From Fidelibacterota bacterium (GTDB lineage Bacteria; Fidelibacterota; UBA8477; JABMPR01), in NCBI GenBank assembly GCA_016844955.1, contig JAERTH010000142.1, positions 1 to 50,980 on the forward strand: a stretch of DNA of 50,980 nucleotides. The letters are read 5' to 3'. The notes under the pieces are model-generated. The model was not told the origin of the DNA. It worked only from the letters and a program-made list of their open reading frames with translations, and did no database searches. Positions 9,701-18,388 of the stretch are shown here, piece after piece. Each line of letters starts with the position of its first letter. Within the stretch, counting starts at the first letter, position 1. The translations under genes were made by a program, and so were the position numbers.

Positions 9701-10616
9701 TGTAAGTGAGGCTTTCGATAGTGACATCTTTGATGGCCTTGAGGTGTACTTTGAGAATGATTGGGATGTGGAACTCATCGACTCCCTCACCGGTTGGAAT
9801 ACTTCAGACAAATATGATTTTATTTTCGGAACCGAAATCATTAATCTAGGTGGAGGGTTCATCCTCTATCCCATTCGATATCCTTCAAACTATGAGCTCC
9901 ATTTTGCTACTGATGCAAAATATATGGCCAATGATTCTACATTTATGATGGACCTTTTTGGTGTTGTCCAGAATGAGAATATGCCAGTCAACTTTCAGTT
10001 GGTGAATGTCAGCGAATCAACATATCCCAACATATTGTTTGATGATCAGGATGGAAATGGGACCCTGACATCAGGAGATGTAATCCGGATTTTTGATCGG
10101 GATAGCAAGGGTAATTCTTTTTATACCTGGAACATTGTATTCAGGGATTCACCCATTTATCCAGACCTGGATACTGTATTTACCTTCACCGAAGCAGATA
10201 CGGTTTTTGTCAATACGACGCAACCCTTCCGAAGGGGTGATGTGTTTACCTTTCAGCCGGTGGTGCCGCGAATTGAGACTGAAACCATCAGTGACGCCTT
10301 GGATGACATAAAAGTTTTCCCCAATCCATATATAGCTGCCAATATTTTTGAACATCCCCTGGCACCTGGTATTACCAGTGGTAGAGGGGAGCGCCGGGTC
10401 ACCTTCACCCATGTTCCCTATGAAGCCACCATTCATATTTACACGGCTCGAGGAGATCATGTTCGAACCCTGGTCAATGATTCAGCGATTGATAACGCAA
10501 TGGTGAACTGGAATCTTAAAACCAAAGAGAATCTTGATATTGCATATGGAATTTATTTTTGGGTCGTGGACACAGAATTTGGCCACAAAACTGGCAAACT
10601 GGCCATAGTGAAATAG
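6744..10616 (+). CDS. Large secreted repeat protein with fibronectin III-like and T9SS sorting domains
   Basis: A 1290-residue exported protein, function unknown. After the signal peptide (about 1-25) comes a GNWGVVGQP and GAWI segment, then a beta-rich region. DG(I/V)DND acidic motifs follow, resembling calcium-binding thrombospondin type 3 or dockerin loops. Two long near-copies (about residues 468-520 and 837-890) carry GSDG, DGTEG and GEPNF. A fibronectin type III-like domain (about 626-745, VTLYWDR to YYYAVVAYD) lies between them. The C-terminus (about 1190-1290, KVFPNPY to GKLAIVK) matches the Por/T9SS sorting-domain pattern. It is coupled to the receptor by a one-base overlap and sits where SusD would in Bacteroidota, so a surface partner that binds substrate is a reasonable guess. 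Confidence 0.8.
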   Translation: MKNRLNMYTLKLGLIILISLTGLFAESGRVHRKNAVHKGNLVKSVFGNWGVVGQPSDKGPRGAWIHENNGYVGDVSPFVGAQITTHDTSGREKTFHTVVVSPVDRPTLGGHEISPTGKQWGFEPVSGYADPDQSSIAMSTNPDSWPSTWPDQPTWANTWNGYFGQISNASEESYYVMDDANDEEFNFAENNNYHVAFKPDSTDLTKGGLGLEVKVRGMQWAQFLAQDVIFWLYEVTNTSTTDYDQIVFGMLVGTYIGVTGTDDRPGEYDDDWSFFDVERDLTFTGDYDNNVSRNSNWVGNDVGMVGYAFLESPGNPFDGIDNDRDAVDYGDADIFEQEDFEDRILNQGDELILIDDQFNRTSHFLGAGPDTITTKGLTMVLSPGDTLLPEGNEVLAPNASNASDLIMNSNAVDGVDNDFDGLIDENYYLHYRQVRKDQDGNILFDILNPTAFVNYSSGLGSLNPMIDERRDDGDDNDGDWIAEFDDIGSDGVPGTDDVDGTEGNGWPDAGEPNFDRTDPDESDQIGLTSFNYFTPAGDIPMHNDEALWDMMEPGYFDVPASIQNGQPIAGEDGDFVYSSGYFPLQAGQTERFSIGLLYGEDQPDLLKNLSTVKNIYDSDYRFPTAPLKPTVSAVAGDGSVTLYWDRRAEESIDPVLKFKDFEGYKIYRATDPNFNDIRTITNSLGVVEGYEFLEQFDLINEFSGPFYPSEDLFTQSDGYTYYLGDNSGLQHSYTDYDVSNGRTYYYAVVAYDRGDAATDIFPSENTKFVAISPTGEVSLDQNTVMIVPGPTPPGYTSSEGDLPINHISQVGTGAVQVNIIDPEALKDHVYVLTFEDMATDGVDNDNDWDEITDDVGSDGTAGTNDSDGTEGDGFPQDGEPNFEFDDHEELNRLTTSYSILDSTGFSITFDPLDTLYVQLGVKNIVESSIVLKDMDGQFIPPSDFDMRYAAGAIRASSAGSLPEDSYTLSGQYYPVYKSPYIYDSPFVSEAFDSDIFDGLEVYFENDWDVELIDSLTGWNTSDKYDFIFGTEIINLGGGFILYPIRYPSNYELHFATDAKYMANDSTFMMDLFGVVQNENMPVNFQLVNVSESTYPNILFDDQDGNGTLTSGDVIRIFDRDSKGNSFYTWNIVFRDSPIYPDLDTVFTFTEADTVFVNTTQPFRRGDVFTFQPVVPRIETETISDALDDIKVFPNPYIAANIFEHPLAPGITSGRGERRVTFTHVPYEATIHIYTARGDHVRTLVNDSAIDNAMVNWNLKTKENLDIAYGIYFWVVDTEFGHKTGKLAIVK

Positions 10617-10627
10617 GGGTGATGACG

Positions 10628-11626
10628 ATGAAATCAAAAATAATCATTCTTATTATGCTTCCTTTGTTAGTTCTTGGACAGGCAAAAGTGGGTACCAGTG
10701 CAGCTCCCTTTCTTGGTATTGACGTTGGTGCCGTTGGAATTGCCCTGGGAGGTAGCCAGGTAGCCCGTGCCCAGGATGCTTCTACGATCTATTGGAATCC
10801 CGGAGCTTCGGCACAATTGCATGGAAATCATCTGCAGTTCACCAGTAGTAACTGGTTTGTAGATTCAAAATTTCAATACGCCGCCGGTATTTTCAAATTG
10901 ACACCTTCTGACGCCTTGGGCCTCAGCTTTACCATGCTTGATTATGGTGAGGAGGAGATCACCGATGTCGACAATCAGGATGGAACGGGACAATATTGGG
11001 GCGCCAGTGATTTATCTGTGAGTCTGAATTATTCCCGTATGCTTACTGATCGTTTCTCTATTGGAGGTACTGGAAAATACATCCAACAAAAAATCTGGCA
11101 TGAAACCGCTTCATCAATGGCTTTGGATGTTGGTATCCTATTCCGTACCCAGATGGACGGTCTACAAATTGGAATGAGCATTTCCAATTTTGGAGCAAAC
11201 ATGCTGCTGGATGGTGCCGATTTGCTGACCCGGATTGATATTGATCCTGATAACACTGGCAACAATGAAACCCTGGTTGCCAAATTAAAAGTTGACGACT
11301 GGCCATTGCCTCTACTTTTCCGCCTTGGCGTGTCTTACAAGTTTCCACTGGGCTCAACCACTGATTTCACAATACTGGCCGATGCGCTGGTCCCTTCTGA
11401 TAATGTTGAAGTTATCAATACTGGGATTGAGATGGCTGTATTCAATAAATTTTTCCTGAGGACCGGTTTAAAAAATATCGGGAATGAAACCAGCTTGATT
11501 AAATATTCAGCCGGTGGTGGCCTCAGAGTGCCTATGAATGGCAGCACAATGAGTTTTGACTATAGTATGCAGGAGTATGATTTTTTCGGATTAATTCATA
11601 CTTACGGCATTGAATTTTCATTCTAA
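10628..11626 (+). CDS. PorV/PorQ-family outer-membrane protein
   Basis: A 332-residue beta-barrel of the FadL-like PorV/PorQ kind, which in type IX secretion shuttles or anchors cargo with a C-terminal sorting domain. The start at 10628 was chosen over in-frame GTG 10619 and ATG 10622 because AGGGG at 10615-10619 is 8 bases before it and a clean signal peptide follows (MKSKIIILIMLPLLVLGQA). Typical motifs are ARAQDASTIYWNPG near the N-terminus and a final strand ending FSF. It lies 11 bases after the sorting-domain protein and before another one, which supports a dedicated export partner for the products of this locus. Confidence 0.82.
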   Translation: MKSKIIILIMLPLLVLGQAKVGTSAAPFLGIDVGAVGIALGGSQVARAQDASTIYWNPGASAQLHGNHLQFTSSNWFVDSKFQYAAGIFKLTPSDALGLSFTMLDYGEEEITDVDNQDGTGQYWGASDLSVSLNYSRMLTDRFSIGGTGKYIQQKIWHETASSMALDVGILFRTQMDGLQIGMSISNFGANMLLDGADLLTRIDIDPDNTGNNETLVAKLKVDDWPLPLLFRLGVSYKFPLGSTTDFTILADALVPSDNVEVINTGIEMAVFNKFFLRTGLKNIGNETSLIKYSAGGGLRVPMNGSTMSFDYSMQEYDFFGLIHTYGIEFSF

Positions 11627-11656
11627 ATAAGCAATAAAAAACCAGAGGAGGTTTAA

Positions 11657-13690
11657 ATGCGCTTTATAGCTACACTAACCCTTTCACTTATGATGATAGT
11701 CTCTTTATCAGCTGAAGTGAATGTAACCTTCCGTGCAAATACAGCATTTGTACCGGATACACTTAACGCTAACAGTACTGTTCAGATGCGTGGTGCACTC
11801 CCAACGTTGACATGGGACAACACATCCCCTGTTGTTTTCACCAATGTCGGTGGTGATTATTGGGAAGCAACCATGAGTGTTCCTGATGGAACCGTTGGTG
11901 AATATAAGTTTTTCACAAACTCACTGCCCGCTCCCATTGATGCTGCATGGGGTGGCTGGGAAGGCGATCCTAACCGTAGTTTGGATCTGTCTGCTTTTAC
12001 CGGTACCGATACGACTCTGCCACTGCAGTATGTCAATGGCTATATGAATGGTGCCCCTCAGTATGATGCTCCCTTCGAAACCAATGACTCAACATTTGCC
12101 ATCCATATCCGTGTAAATATCCAGGGATATGAGGATTTCAATGATGAAACCATGTGGGTAGGTGCTCGTGGTTCAAACATGGGTGACTGGAGTCAAGCTG
12201 GAGAGATGGATTGGGGTAAAACCTTTTTCCTGACCCAGGAAAGCCCACACGCCAATGGTGGCAGTCAACAGTATAATGCTGCTAATTTCTACTCTGGCAC
12301 ACTACATATGCCAAATACCTATGCTAACGCAGGTGTTGCTGTGAAATTCGTAATACATAACGCAGATGCTGACCCTACAGAGGATTGGGGCAATATGGTG
12401 GCAGAAGCTAGTTATCAGAATGAAACCAGCACCACGGGAGCAGATACTACTTTGTATTGGGAATGGTTCAATGGCATGGTTCCCGCTGGTTTTACCGGTG
12501 CAGATACAACTGATCTGACCTTCAAAGCTGATTTCTCGACAACTATTAATGAAAATGGTTATCAGGTTGGTGATTCCGTGATTGTACGTTACGGATATTT
12601 CGGTTCTGCCATGGAAGTTGGTGTTGCTGGCTTGACCAAAGAAGGTCTTTTCGGTAATGTCTACTCTGTAACTATTCCAGATGTTGTTCTGTCATTTGGC
12701 GAGAACCTTTACTATCAGTATTATAAACTGGATGATGAAGGCGCCGAATACCGTGAAGTATATTTCAACTTTGATTATGAAGGAGACACACCCTCAGAAG
12801 CAGAACGTCGCGAAGTACTAATCGAAGGCGTTGATGCTATGGTTATGGATGATGTGATCAGTACTGTTGATGCACGTCGTCAGCCTCTCTTCCGTAATAC
12901 CAACTCTGTTGGTGGCCATGTTACTGTATCTTATACCTTAGATATGCGTCCAGCCTACTGGCACGTAGAACGTGGTGTGGTTCTGGATGATATTCAGGGC
13001 AATTTTGATATCGCAACAACTGCACAGATTGACGAGATGGGTGCCTTCATGAATGGTCCTGCCACTGGTGGTTGGACAGGTTGGGGACTTCCACTTGCTG
13101 AGTTAGAAGAAAAACAACTGTTTGATGATGCCACACATGGTGACCTGGTTGCCGGTGATAGCGTTTACACACTGCAGATCGAATATGCTCCCGATAGCAC
13201 CAACAATGTTATTGGTCAGGAATTCAAATTCGGTATCGGTGGTGGTGACAACGAGAGCAGCTATGGCTTGAACCATATTGAGAACATCAACGATGCTCAA
13301 GATACATACACCATTGCCTCTGCATGGGGTAGCATCAATCCTAATTTCTACCACATGTGGAATTATGATGCCAACATGGGTTATGTAGCAATTGATGAGG
13401 TTGTTGCTCCTGAAGCTCTGAGTCTGTCTCAGAACTATCCAAACCCCTTCAACCCAACAACCAGCATTAACTATGTGCTTCCTGAAGCCACTAGTGTTGA
13501 ACTGACTGTTTTCAATGCCCTTGGTCAGGAAGTTCGGACTTTGAAGGCTGGTCATTACAATGCCGGAAGTTATTCCGTTAACTGGGATGGTCTTGATAAC
13601 ACAGGAAATATGATTTCCAGTGGTCTGTATATTTATACGCTGACTGCAGGAGACCAGAGCATAAGCAAGAAAATGCTCATGCTGAAATAA
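11657..13690 (+). CDS. Secreted multi-domain protein with T9SS sorting domain, possible starch-binding protein
   Basis: A 677-residue exported protein with a strong ribosome site (AGAGGAGG, 8 bases before ATG). A signal peptide is followed by about four beta-sandwich-like segments (from about 20, 130, 285 and 420). The first, with TWDNTSPVVFTNVGGDYWEA and EYKFFTN, resembles starch-binding CBM20/CBM48-type modules. No catalytic motif was found. The last 88 residues start LSQNYPNPFNP and end KKMLMLK, a classic T9SS sorting domain. It is followed by a strong terminator, so it ends the transport/surface operon begun at 3841. A SusE/SusF-like surface glycan binder is the favoured idea, but similarity to named CBM families is only by eye. 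Confidence 0.75.
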   Translation: MRFIATLTLSLMMIVSLSAEVNVTFRANTAFVPDTLNANSTVQMRGALPTLTWDNTSPVVFTNVGGDYWEATMSVPDGTVGEYKFFTNSLPAPIDAAWGGWEGDPNRSLDLSAFTGTDTTLPLQYVNGYMNGAPQYDAPFETNDSTFAIHIRVNIQGYEDFNDETMWVGARGSNMGDWSQAGEMDWGKTFFLTQESPHANGGSQQYNAANFYSGTLHMPNTYANAGVAVKFVIHNADADPTEDWGNMVAEASYQNETSTTGADTTLYWEWFNGMVPAGFTGADTTDLTFKADFSTTINENGYQVGDSVIVRYGYFGSAMEVGVAGLTKEGLFGNVYSVTIPDVVLSFGENLYYQYYKLDDEGAEYREVYFNFDYEGDTPSEAERREVLIEGVDAMVMDDVISTVDARRQPLFRNTNSVGGHVTVSYTLDMRPAYWHVERGVVLDDIQGNFDIATTAQIDEMGAFMNGPATGGWTGWGLPLAELEEKQLFDDATHGDLVAGDSVYTLQIEYAPDSTNNVIGQEFKFGIGGGDNESSYGLNHIENINDAQDTYTIASAWGSINPNFYHMWNYDANMGYVAIDEVVAPEALSLSQNYPNPFNPTTSINYVLPEATSVELTVFNALGQEVRTLKAGHYNAGSYSVNWDGLDNTGNMISSGLYIYTLTAGDQSISKKMLMLK

Positions 13691-13718
13691 TCGTATGTTG
13701 CGATTATTGTAATCTTGA

Positions 13719-13754
13719 ACAGGGTGGAGGAATTATTCTCCACCCTGTTTTTTT
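13719..13754 (+). terminator. Strong rho-independent terminator
   Basis: Perfect 11-bp stem ACAGGGTGGAG/CTCCACCCTGT with an 8-base loop, followed by seven T residues, 29 bases after the stop of the sorting-domain protein. The ACAGGGTGG/CCACCCTGT core recurs in the hflC terminator at 49450. Confidence 0.92.
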
Positions 13755-13777
13755 AAGGGGAATTCTATTTCATAACG

Positions 13778-15061
13778 ATGCAACTTTACACACAACAGAT
13801 CAGGAGTAAAAAAATAGCAGCAGTGTTCCTGACTGTCTTGATCGTGCTGCCTATGTATTCTTGCTGGATGACTCCAGAATTTGCTACAGGTCCTACCGGG
13901 GTGACTGACGATTTTTCAGCGCACCCAATGAATGCGGGAAGAGAAACTCAAAATTTTAGTGATTTCATTACATCGGTTTATCAGGCTCCTGCTGACCAAC
14001 AGCAAAACCTGGTAGATTCCTTCATGCTTTGGGCAGATAGTGCTACGGGTATTCCATACATAGAAGATACGTCTGCCATTTTCCTATATCAGACCAACTC
14101 CAACATCGAAGTAGCTATTGCCGGAGACTTTACTGGTTGGGATCCCTCAGATCAAAATATGTCACGCCTATCAGCTACAAATTTATACTATAAAGAATAT
14201 GAATTTGAAGTTGATGCCCGCCTGGATTACAAAATTGTCGCCAACGGGAATTGGATTCTGGACCCATTGAACCCCAATACCTGTTCTGGGGGATACGGAC
14301 CCAATTCAGAATTGTCCATGGCAAGTTACATACAGCCACTTGAAATTCAGGAGTATGATTTTTCCCATGGACATGTGAGTATCACAAGTTTCTCTGACAC
14401 TACACAGGGCAGAACCAGGCCAGTCAAGATTTATACACCTCCTGGCTATGCAGAGGGCAATCAAAATTATAGAACGATCTATTTTCATGATGGGTCAGAG
14501 TACCTTACCCTGGGATCAGCTGACAACGTGCTGGATTATCTTATCGTCACGCATGCTATTCCACCGGTGATCGCAATTTTTGTGGATCCCACCAATCGCA
14601 ATGATGAATACTCCTATGACTATGAATTTATGGAGATGTTTGTTAATGAGCTGGTTCCCTGGGTTGATTCAGCGTACAGAACCATGGAGGGTGCAGAGAA
14701 TAGGGGCGTTGCCGGGGTGAGTCTCGGAGGACTTACTTCCCTTCTGTTTACAATCCAGTACCCAGAGGTCTTTGGGAATTGTGGAGCCTACAGTCCGGCA
14801 ATATGGATCGGAGATATTCGAACTCAATATGCTGAACATTCGGTTTTACCGGTTAAAATATATATGGATGCTGGAACCTATGAACCATCAATTTTCAACA
14901 GCTCCCTTGAGCTCCTGGAGACTTTGGAAGTCAATGCCTGGGAGCATAAATGGGAAAGTTGGCATGAGGGGCATTCCTGGGGTGCCTGGCGTGCCCATCT
15001 CGATGAATCACTAACCTATTTCTGGCCATTGCATACCAGTGGAATTGATGAGAGTTATTAG
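13778..15061 (+). CDS. Esterase of the enterochelin/feruloyl-esterase type with N-terminal CBM48-like module (lipoprotein)
   Basis: A 427-residue alpha/beta hydrolase (esterase D / Fes family, PF00756-like). The signal sequence ends in PMYSC (Cys29), probably a lipoprotein. Residues about 85-180 form a CBM48-like sandwich (VAIAGDFTGWDPSD, YKIVANGNWILDP). The catalytic domain has the nucleophile Ser315 in GVSLGG and the likely catalytic His399 in EGHSWGAW, the usual ending of this family. The CBM48-plus-esterase layout is known from Fes-like and trehalose/maltodextrin-associated esterases. The target may be acyl groups on glucans, but no substrate can be read from sequence. The start codon is preceded by AAGGGG at 13755-13760, 17 bases away, so translation start is not certain. 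Confidence 0.82.
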   Translation: MQLYTQQIRSKKIAAVFLTVLIVLPMYSCWMTPEFATGPTGVTDDFSAHPMNAGRETQNFSDFITSVYQAPADQQQNLVDSFMLWADSATGIPYIEDTSAIFLYQTNSNIEVAIAGDFTGWDPSDQNMSRLSATNLYYKEYEFEVDARLDYKIVANGNWILDPLNPNTCSGGYGPNSELSMASYIQPLEIQEYDFSHGHVSITSFSDTTQGRTRPVKIYTPPGYAEGNQNYRTIYFHDGSEYLTLGSADNVLDYLIVTHAIPPVIAIFVDPTNRNDEYSYDYEFMEMFVNELVPWVDSAYRTMEGAENRGVAGVSLGGLTSLLFTIQYPEVFGNCGAYSPAIWIGDIRTQYAEHSVLPVKIYMDAGTYEPSIFNSSLELLETLEVNAWEHKWESWHEGHSWGAWRAHLDESLTYFWPLHTSGIDESY

Positions 15062-15097
15062 AACCCGCAGGGACAACCCTGAAGGAGAATCAATCTG

Positions 15098-17404
15098 ATG
15101 AGAACTAAACTACAGCACAAAAGGTCATTAGTCACTACGGTCAGGACTATGCTTTTGATGATGATTCTCACGTGTTTCGGCACCGGAAGTTTATGGAGTG
15201 CGGAGGAATCCACAACTACTCTCCATCTCTGGCACCCTATGCCAGCTCCCAGTAGAGCTGTTTTAAATGAACTGGTTGCTGACTATGAAGCCCTCAATCC
15301 TGATATCAATGTTCATATGCTCTACAAGGAAAATGAAGAAGTTCGTATGGCCTATATGTCTGCCACTGGTTTCACAGAGGGTGGACCCGATCTGCTATAT
15401 GGCCCTAGCGACTTCACCGGTGCGTTGGTTGAGATGGATATCATTAAACCACTGGAAAACTATTACACCGAAGCCGAACTGGCCGCATTTGATCCCAAAG
15501 GTCTCACCTGGTACAATGACCATTTGTATCAGATAGGAGATGAACTGGGGAATCATCTGGCCCTGGTTTATAACAAACGTCTTTTTGCTGAAGTAGGGTT
15601 GGATAGACCACCTGAAACGCTTCAGGAAATGATTGAATTTGGCAAGAAACTTACCATGGATAAAAATGGTGACGGGATCATCGATCAATATGGTCTGGTC
15701 TGGAACTTTACAGAGCCCTTCTTTTTTATGCCCTTCTATGCCTCCTATGGTGGTTGGGTAATGGATGAGGAACAGAATCCAACCTTGAATAACGAAGCTG
15801 CTGTGAAGGCTTTCAAATTTGTAACCGATATGCGGGACGTACATGGCATCATCCCCACTGAATGCGACTATGATATAGCGGACTCAAAATTTAATACGGG
15901 CGCTGCCGCCATGCTCATCAATGGCGCCTGGTCCTGGGCCAAATATATGGAATCACCCCACGTAGATTTCGGATTGGCCGTATTGCCTGTGAACGAGGAA
16001 ACTGGATTGTTTCCAGCGCCCATGATTGCCACTAAGGGTTACTATGTGAATCCCTATCTGGAAGGTGAACGTTTGGATCAAGTTCTTGCTCTGATGAAAT
16101 TTCTCACCAGCGCAGAAGCTCAGTTCAAATATGCCAGTCGACTGGCTACTATCCCCACGCTGCTAGAGGTGAGGGAACGTCCTGAAATTGCAGAAGACCC
16201 GGTTATTAAAACATCAATCGAGCAGGTGAGCAGGGGTAAGGCCATGCCCATCTCGCCTCAGATGCGAGCCATATGGGATGCCATGAGGCCAGCTTATCAG
16301 AATGTTCTGGGTGGCAACATGACTCCTGAAGAAGGCGCTGCCTATCAGCAGGAACTGGCTTCACAGAAGGTTGCTGAATTGTTTGAGGGCCAGGATGTTA
16401 ACCAGGATGCCGTGAATATTACCGCAATCATTGTTTATCTGGCCGGTCTTATACTGGTTGTCTGGGCACTATACAAATTGTTTGTCGCATTTATTATGCC
16501 CATGATTCGAGGCATTCCCGGTGTACAGGTCAAAGAATCCCGGTTTGGGGTCTACATGGTTGCACCAGCCGCCATATTCATTTTCGGTGTGGTAGTCTAT
16601 CCCTTTTTCTATAATCTGGTCATATCATTTTCAAACATGGGCTTAACCACCGTGAATGACTGGGAGATCATCGGTCTCTCACAATACGGCAAGGTGCTCA
16701 CGGATTCCCAATTCTACCGATTTTTCATGAAAACCATTGTCTGGACGGTGGTTAATGTTGGCCTCCATGTAACCTTTGGAATCATGCTGGCTCTGCTGCT
16801 CAACCGACCTTTACCCGGGAAGGGAATAATTCGGGTATTGCTGATTCTACCCTGGGCGGTTCCCAGCTATATCACTGCACTTACCTGGCGTGGGATGTTT
16901 AACATTGATTATGGTGCTGTTAATGTCATTCTCAAGAATGTGTTCGGTATTCAGCCCATCTCCTGGCTCATCGATCCCACCAATGCCTTTATTGCCACGA
17001 TCATTACCAATGTCTGGCTGGGGATTCCCTTCATGATGATCATAGCGTTGGGAGGATTACAAGCCATACCTCAAGAGCTGTACGAAGCAGCCTCTATTGA
17101 TGGTGCCTCACCCTGGCAGCAATTCAAGAAAATAACACTGCCGCTACTAAAACCGGTTATGGTGCCAGCCATCACGTTGGGTATTGTGTGGACTTTCAAC
17201 AATATCAATGTGGTCTGGTTGGTTTCCAATGGGGGTCAACCTGGAGATCAGACTCATATCCTGGTTAGCTTTGTCTACCGAGCCGCCTTTAACCTGTATC
17301 GATATGGCTACGCAGCGGCTTTTAGCTTTATGATCTTCCTTATGCTGGCATTTTTCTCTGTGAAATTCATGCAGAAAAACAAAGCCACAGAAACGGCTTA
17401 TTAA
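15098..17404 (+). CDS. Maltodextrin ABC importer: substrate-binding protein fused to MalF-type permease
   Basis: One uninterrupted 768-residue protein joins two usually separate subunits. Residues about 1-35 are a signal peptide. About 36-425 are a MalE-type family 1 solute-binding protein (LHLWHPMPAP, DKNGDGIIDQYGL, GAAAMLINGAWSW). A transmembrane helix (about 437-465) links to a MalF-type permease (about 480-768) with further helices and the EAA loop EAASIDGASPWQQFKKITLPL that contacts the ATPase. A good ribosome site (AAGGAG) precedes the ATG. Tethered binding domains are known in GlnP- and OpuA-type importers; a MalE-MalF fusion is less familiar to me. MalG follows. No MalK ATPase gene is in the window, so a shared ATPase elsewhere is presumed. 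Confidence 0.9.
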   Translation: MRTKLQHKRSLVTTVRTMLLMMILTCFGTGSLWSAEESTTTLHLWHPMPAPSRAVLNELVADYEALNPDINVHMLYKENEEVRMAYMSATGFTEGGPDLLYGPSDFTGALVEMDIIKPLENYYTEAELAAFDPKGLTWYNDHLYQIGDELGNHLALVYNKRLFAEVGLDRPPETLQEMIEFGKKLTMDKNGDGIIDQYGLVWNFTEPFFFMPFYASYGGWVMDEEQNPTLNNEAAVKAFKFVTDMRDVHGIIPTECDYDIADSKFNTGAAAMLINGAWSWAKYMESPHVDFGLAVLPVNEETGLFPAPMIATKGYYVNPYLEGERLDQVLALMKFLTSAEAQFKYASRLATIPTLLEVRERPEIAEDPVIKTSIEQVSRGKAMPISPQMRAIWDAMRPAYQNVLGGNMTPEEGAAYQQELASQKVAELFEGQDVNQDAVNITAIIVYLAGLILVVWALYKLFVAFIMPMIRGIPGVQVKESRFGVYMVAPAAIFIFGVVVYPFFYNLVISFSNMGLTTVNDWEIIGLSQYGKVLTDSQFYRFFMKTIVWTVVNVGLHVTFGIMLALLLNRPLPGKGIIRVLLILPWAVPSYITALTWRGMFNIDYGAVNVILKNVFGIQPISWLIDPTNAFIATIITNVWLGIPFMMIIALGGLQAIPQELYEAASIDGASPWQQFKKITLPLLKPVMVPAITLGIVWTFNNINVVWLVSNGGQPGDQTHILVSFVYRAAFNLYRYGYAAAFSFMIFLMLAFFSVKFMQKNKATETAY

Positions 17405-17520
17405 GATGAGAAACTTCAATATGTCATATAAATCTGGGGATTGCCACGCTCACTCCGTTCACTCGCAAAGACTACAATTTCAAACTCAGCGTTCTCTGTG
17501 CTGTCTGTGGTTAAGTAGAA
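17405..17520. repeat. Non-coding insert between the importer permease genes
   Basis: About 115 bases separate the MalEF fusion from MalG in an otherwise tight operon. It contains GCTCACTCCGTTCACTCGC, a string that resembles dispersed intergenic repeats of many environmental genomes, then TCTCTGTGCTGTCTGTGG. No gene, and no clear terminator or promoter, is seen. It is probably a repeat remnant. The ribosome site of malG lies just after it. Confidence 0.35.
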
Positions 17521-17533
17521 AGGGGAGGTGAGA

Positions 17534-18367
17534 ATGAAAAAAACATCAGCACTTCAGTATATCTTAATCTACAGCGCGCTGGCACTGGCTGTAGCGTGGT
17601 CCATATACCCGATCCTTCGCGTGGTTACTATTTCCATTCGCCCTGGTGACAACCTGCTCAATGAGAGTCTGTCGATTATTCCTGAGGATTGGAGTTTTCA
17701 GAACTACATCACCCTGTTTACCGATCATCCCTTTGGAACCTGGATCTGGAACTCCATCCTGGTCACCGTTACTGTGGTAATCACAGGCGTGGCCCTGGCT
17801 TCAACAGCTGGATATGCACTATCCAGATTTCGTTTTCCAGGACGTGATGCCAGCTTGCTAAGTCTCTTGGTAACCCAGATGTTTCCTGCGACCATGATGC
17901 TGTTGCCCCTCTTTATCATGCTCTCCAACCTGCATTTGATTAACACCTATCTTGGGCTCATTGTAATATACTCATCAACCGCTTTACCCTTTTGTGTCTG
18001 GCAAATGAAGGGTTATTATGACACCATCCCTTACTCCTTGGAAGAGGCTGCCAGAATTGATGGTGCCAGTCGATTTATGGCCTTCTATAAAATAATTTTA
18101 CCGCTGGCGTCCCCAGCATTGGTCATCACAGCCTTGTTTTCATTTATGTCTGCCTGGACAGAATACATAGTGGCGGCTCAGGTACTGTGGTATGAAGAAA
18201 TGTTTACTCTGCCCATCGGATTAAAATCATTTCAGGCCAATATGACCACGGAATGGGGCCTGTATGCTGCTGGTGCAATAATCGTATCCATCCCGGCTAT
18301 TGCACTCTTTCTCTTTTTAACAAAATATCTAATTGGTGGACTTACGCTGGGTTCTGTAAAGGGCTAG
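17534..18367 (+). CDS. malG: Maltodextrin ABC importer permease, MalG type
   Basis: A 277-residue inner-membrane permease with six predicted helices and the EAA motif EEAARIDGASRFMAFYKIILPL near residues 175-195, which docks the ATPase. FPATMMLLPLFIMLSNLHLINTY and the GG-LT-G-VKG ending are typical of MalG. The start was set at ATG 17534, five bases after AGGGGAGG, rather than the in-frame GTG at 17528. It partners the MalEF fusion to form the translocation pore. The symbol is by family; the sugar carried is inferred from the amylase neighbours. Confidence 0.9.
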   Translation: MKKTSALQYILIYSALALAVAWSIYPILRVVTISIRPGDNLLNESLSIIPEDWSFQNYITLFTDHPFGTWIWNSILVTVTVVITGVALASTAGYALSRFRFPGRDASLLSLLVTQMFPATMMLLPLFIMLSNLHLINTYLGLIVIYSSTALPFCVWQMKGYYDTIPYSLEEAARIDGASRFMAFYKIILPLASPALVITALFSFMSAWTEYIVAAQVLWYEEMFTLPIGLKSFQANMTTEWGLYAAGAIIVSIPAIALFLFLTKYLIGGLTLGSVKG

Positions 18368-18388
18368 CACCACTCCCGGGAAATCTTT

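Noticed and set aside
13103..13555. 150-codon minus-strand frame inside the sorting-domain protein gene
   Set aside because: Lies wholly within a well-supported coding region; typical antisense shadow.
16370..16560. Missed stop or frameshift joining MalE and MalF
   Set aside because: The frame is continuous, with a plausible membrane linker and no sign of base-run errors, so a true fusion is favoured.
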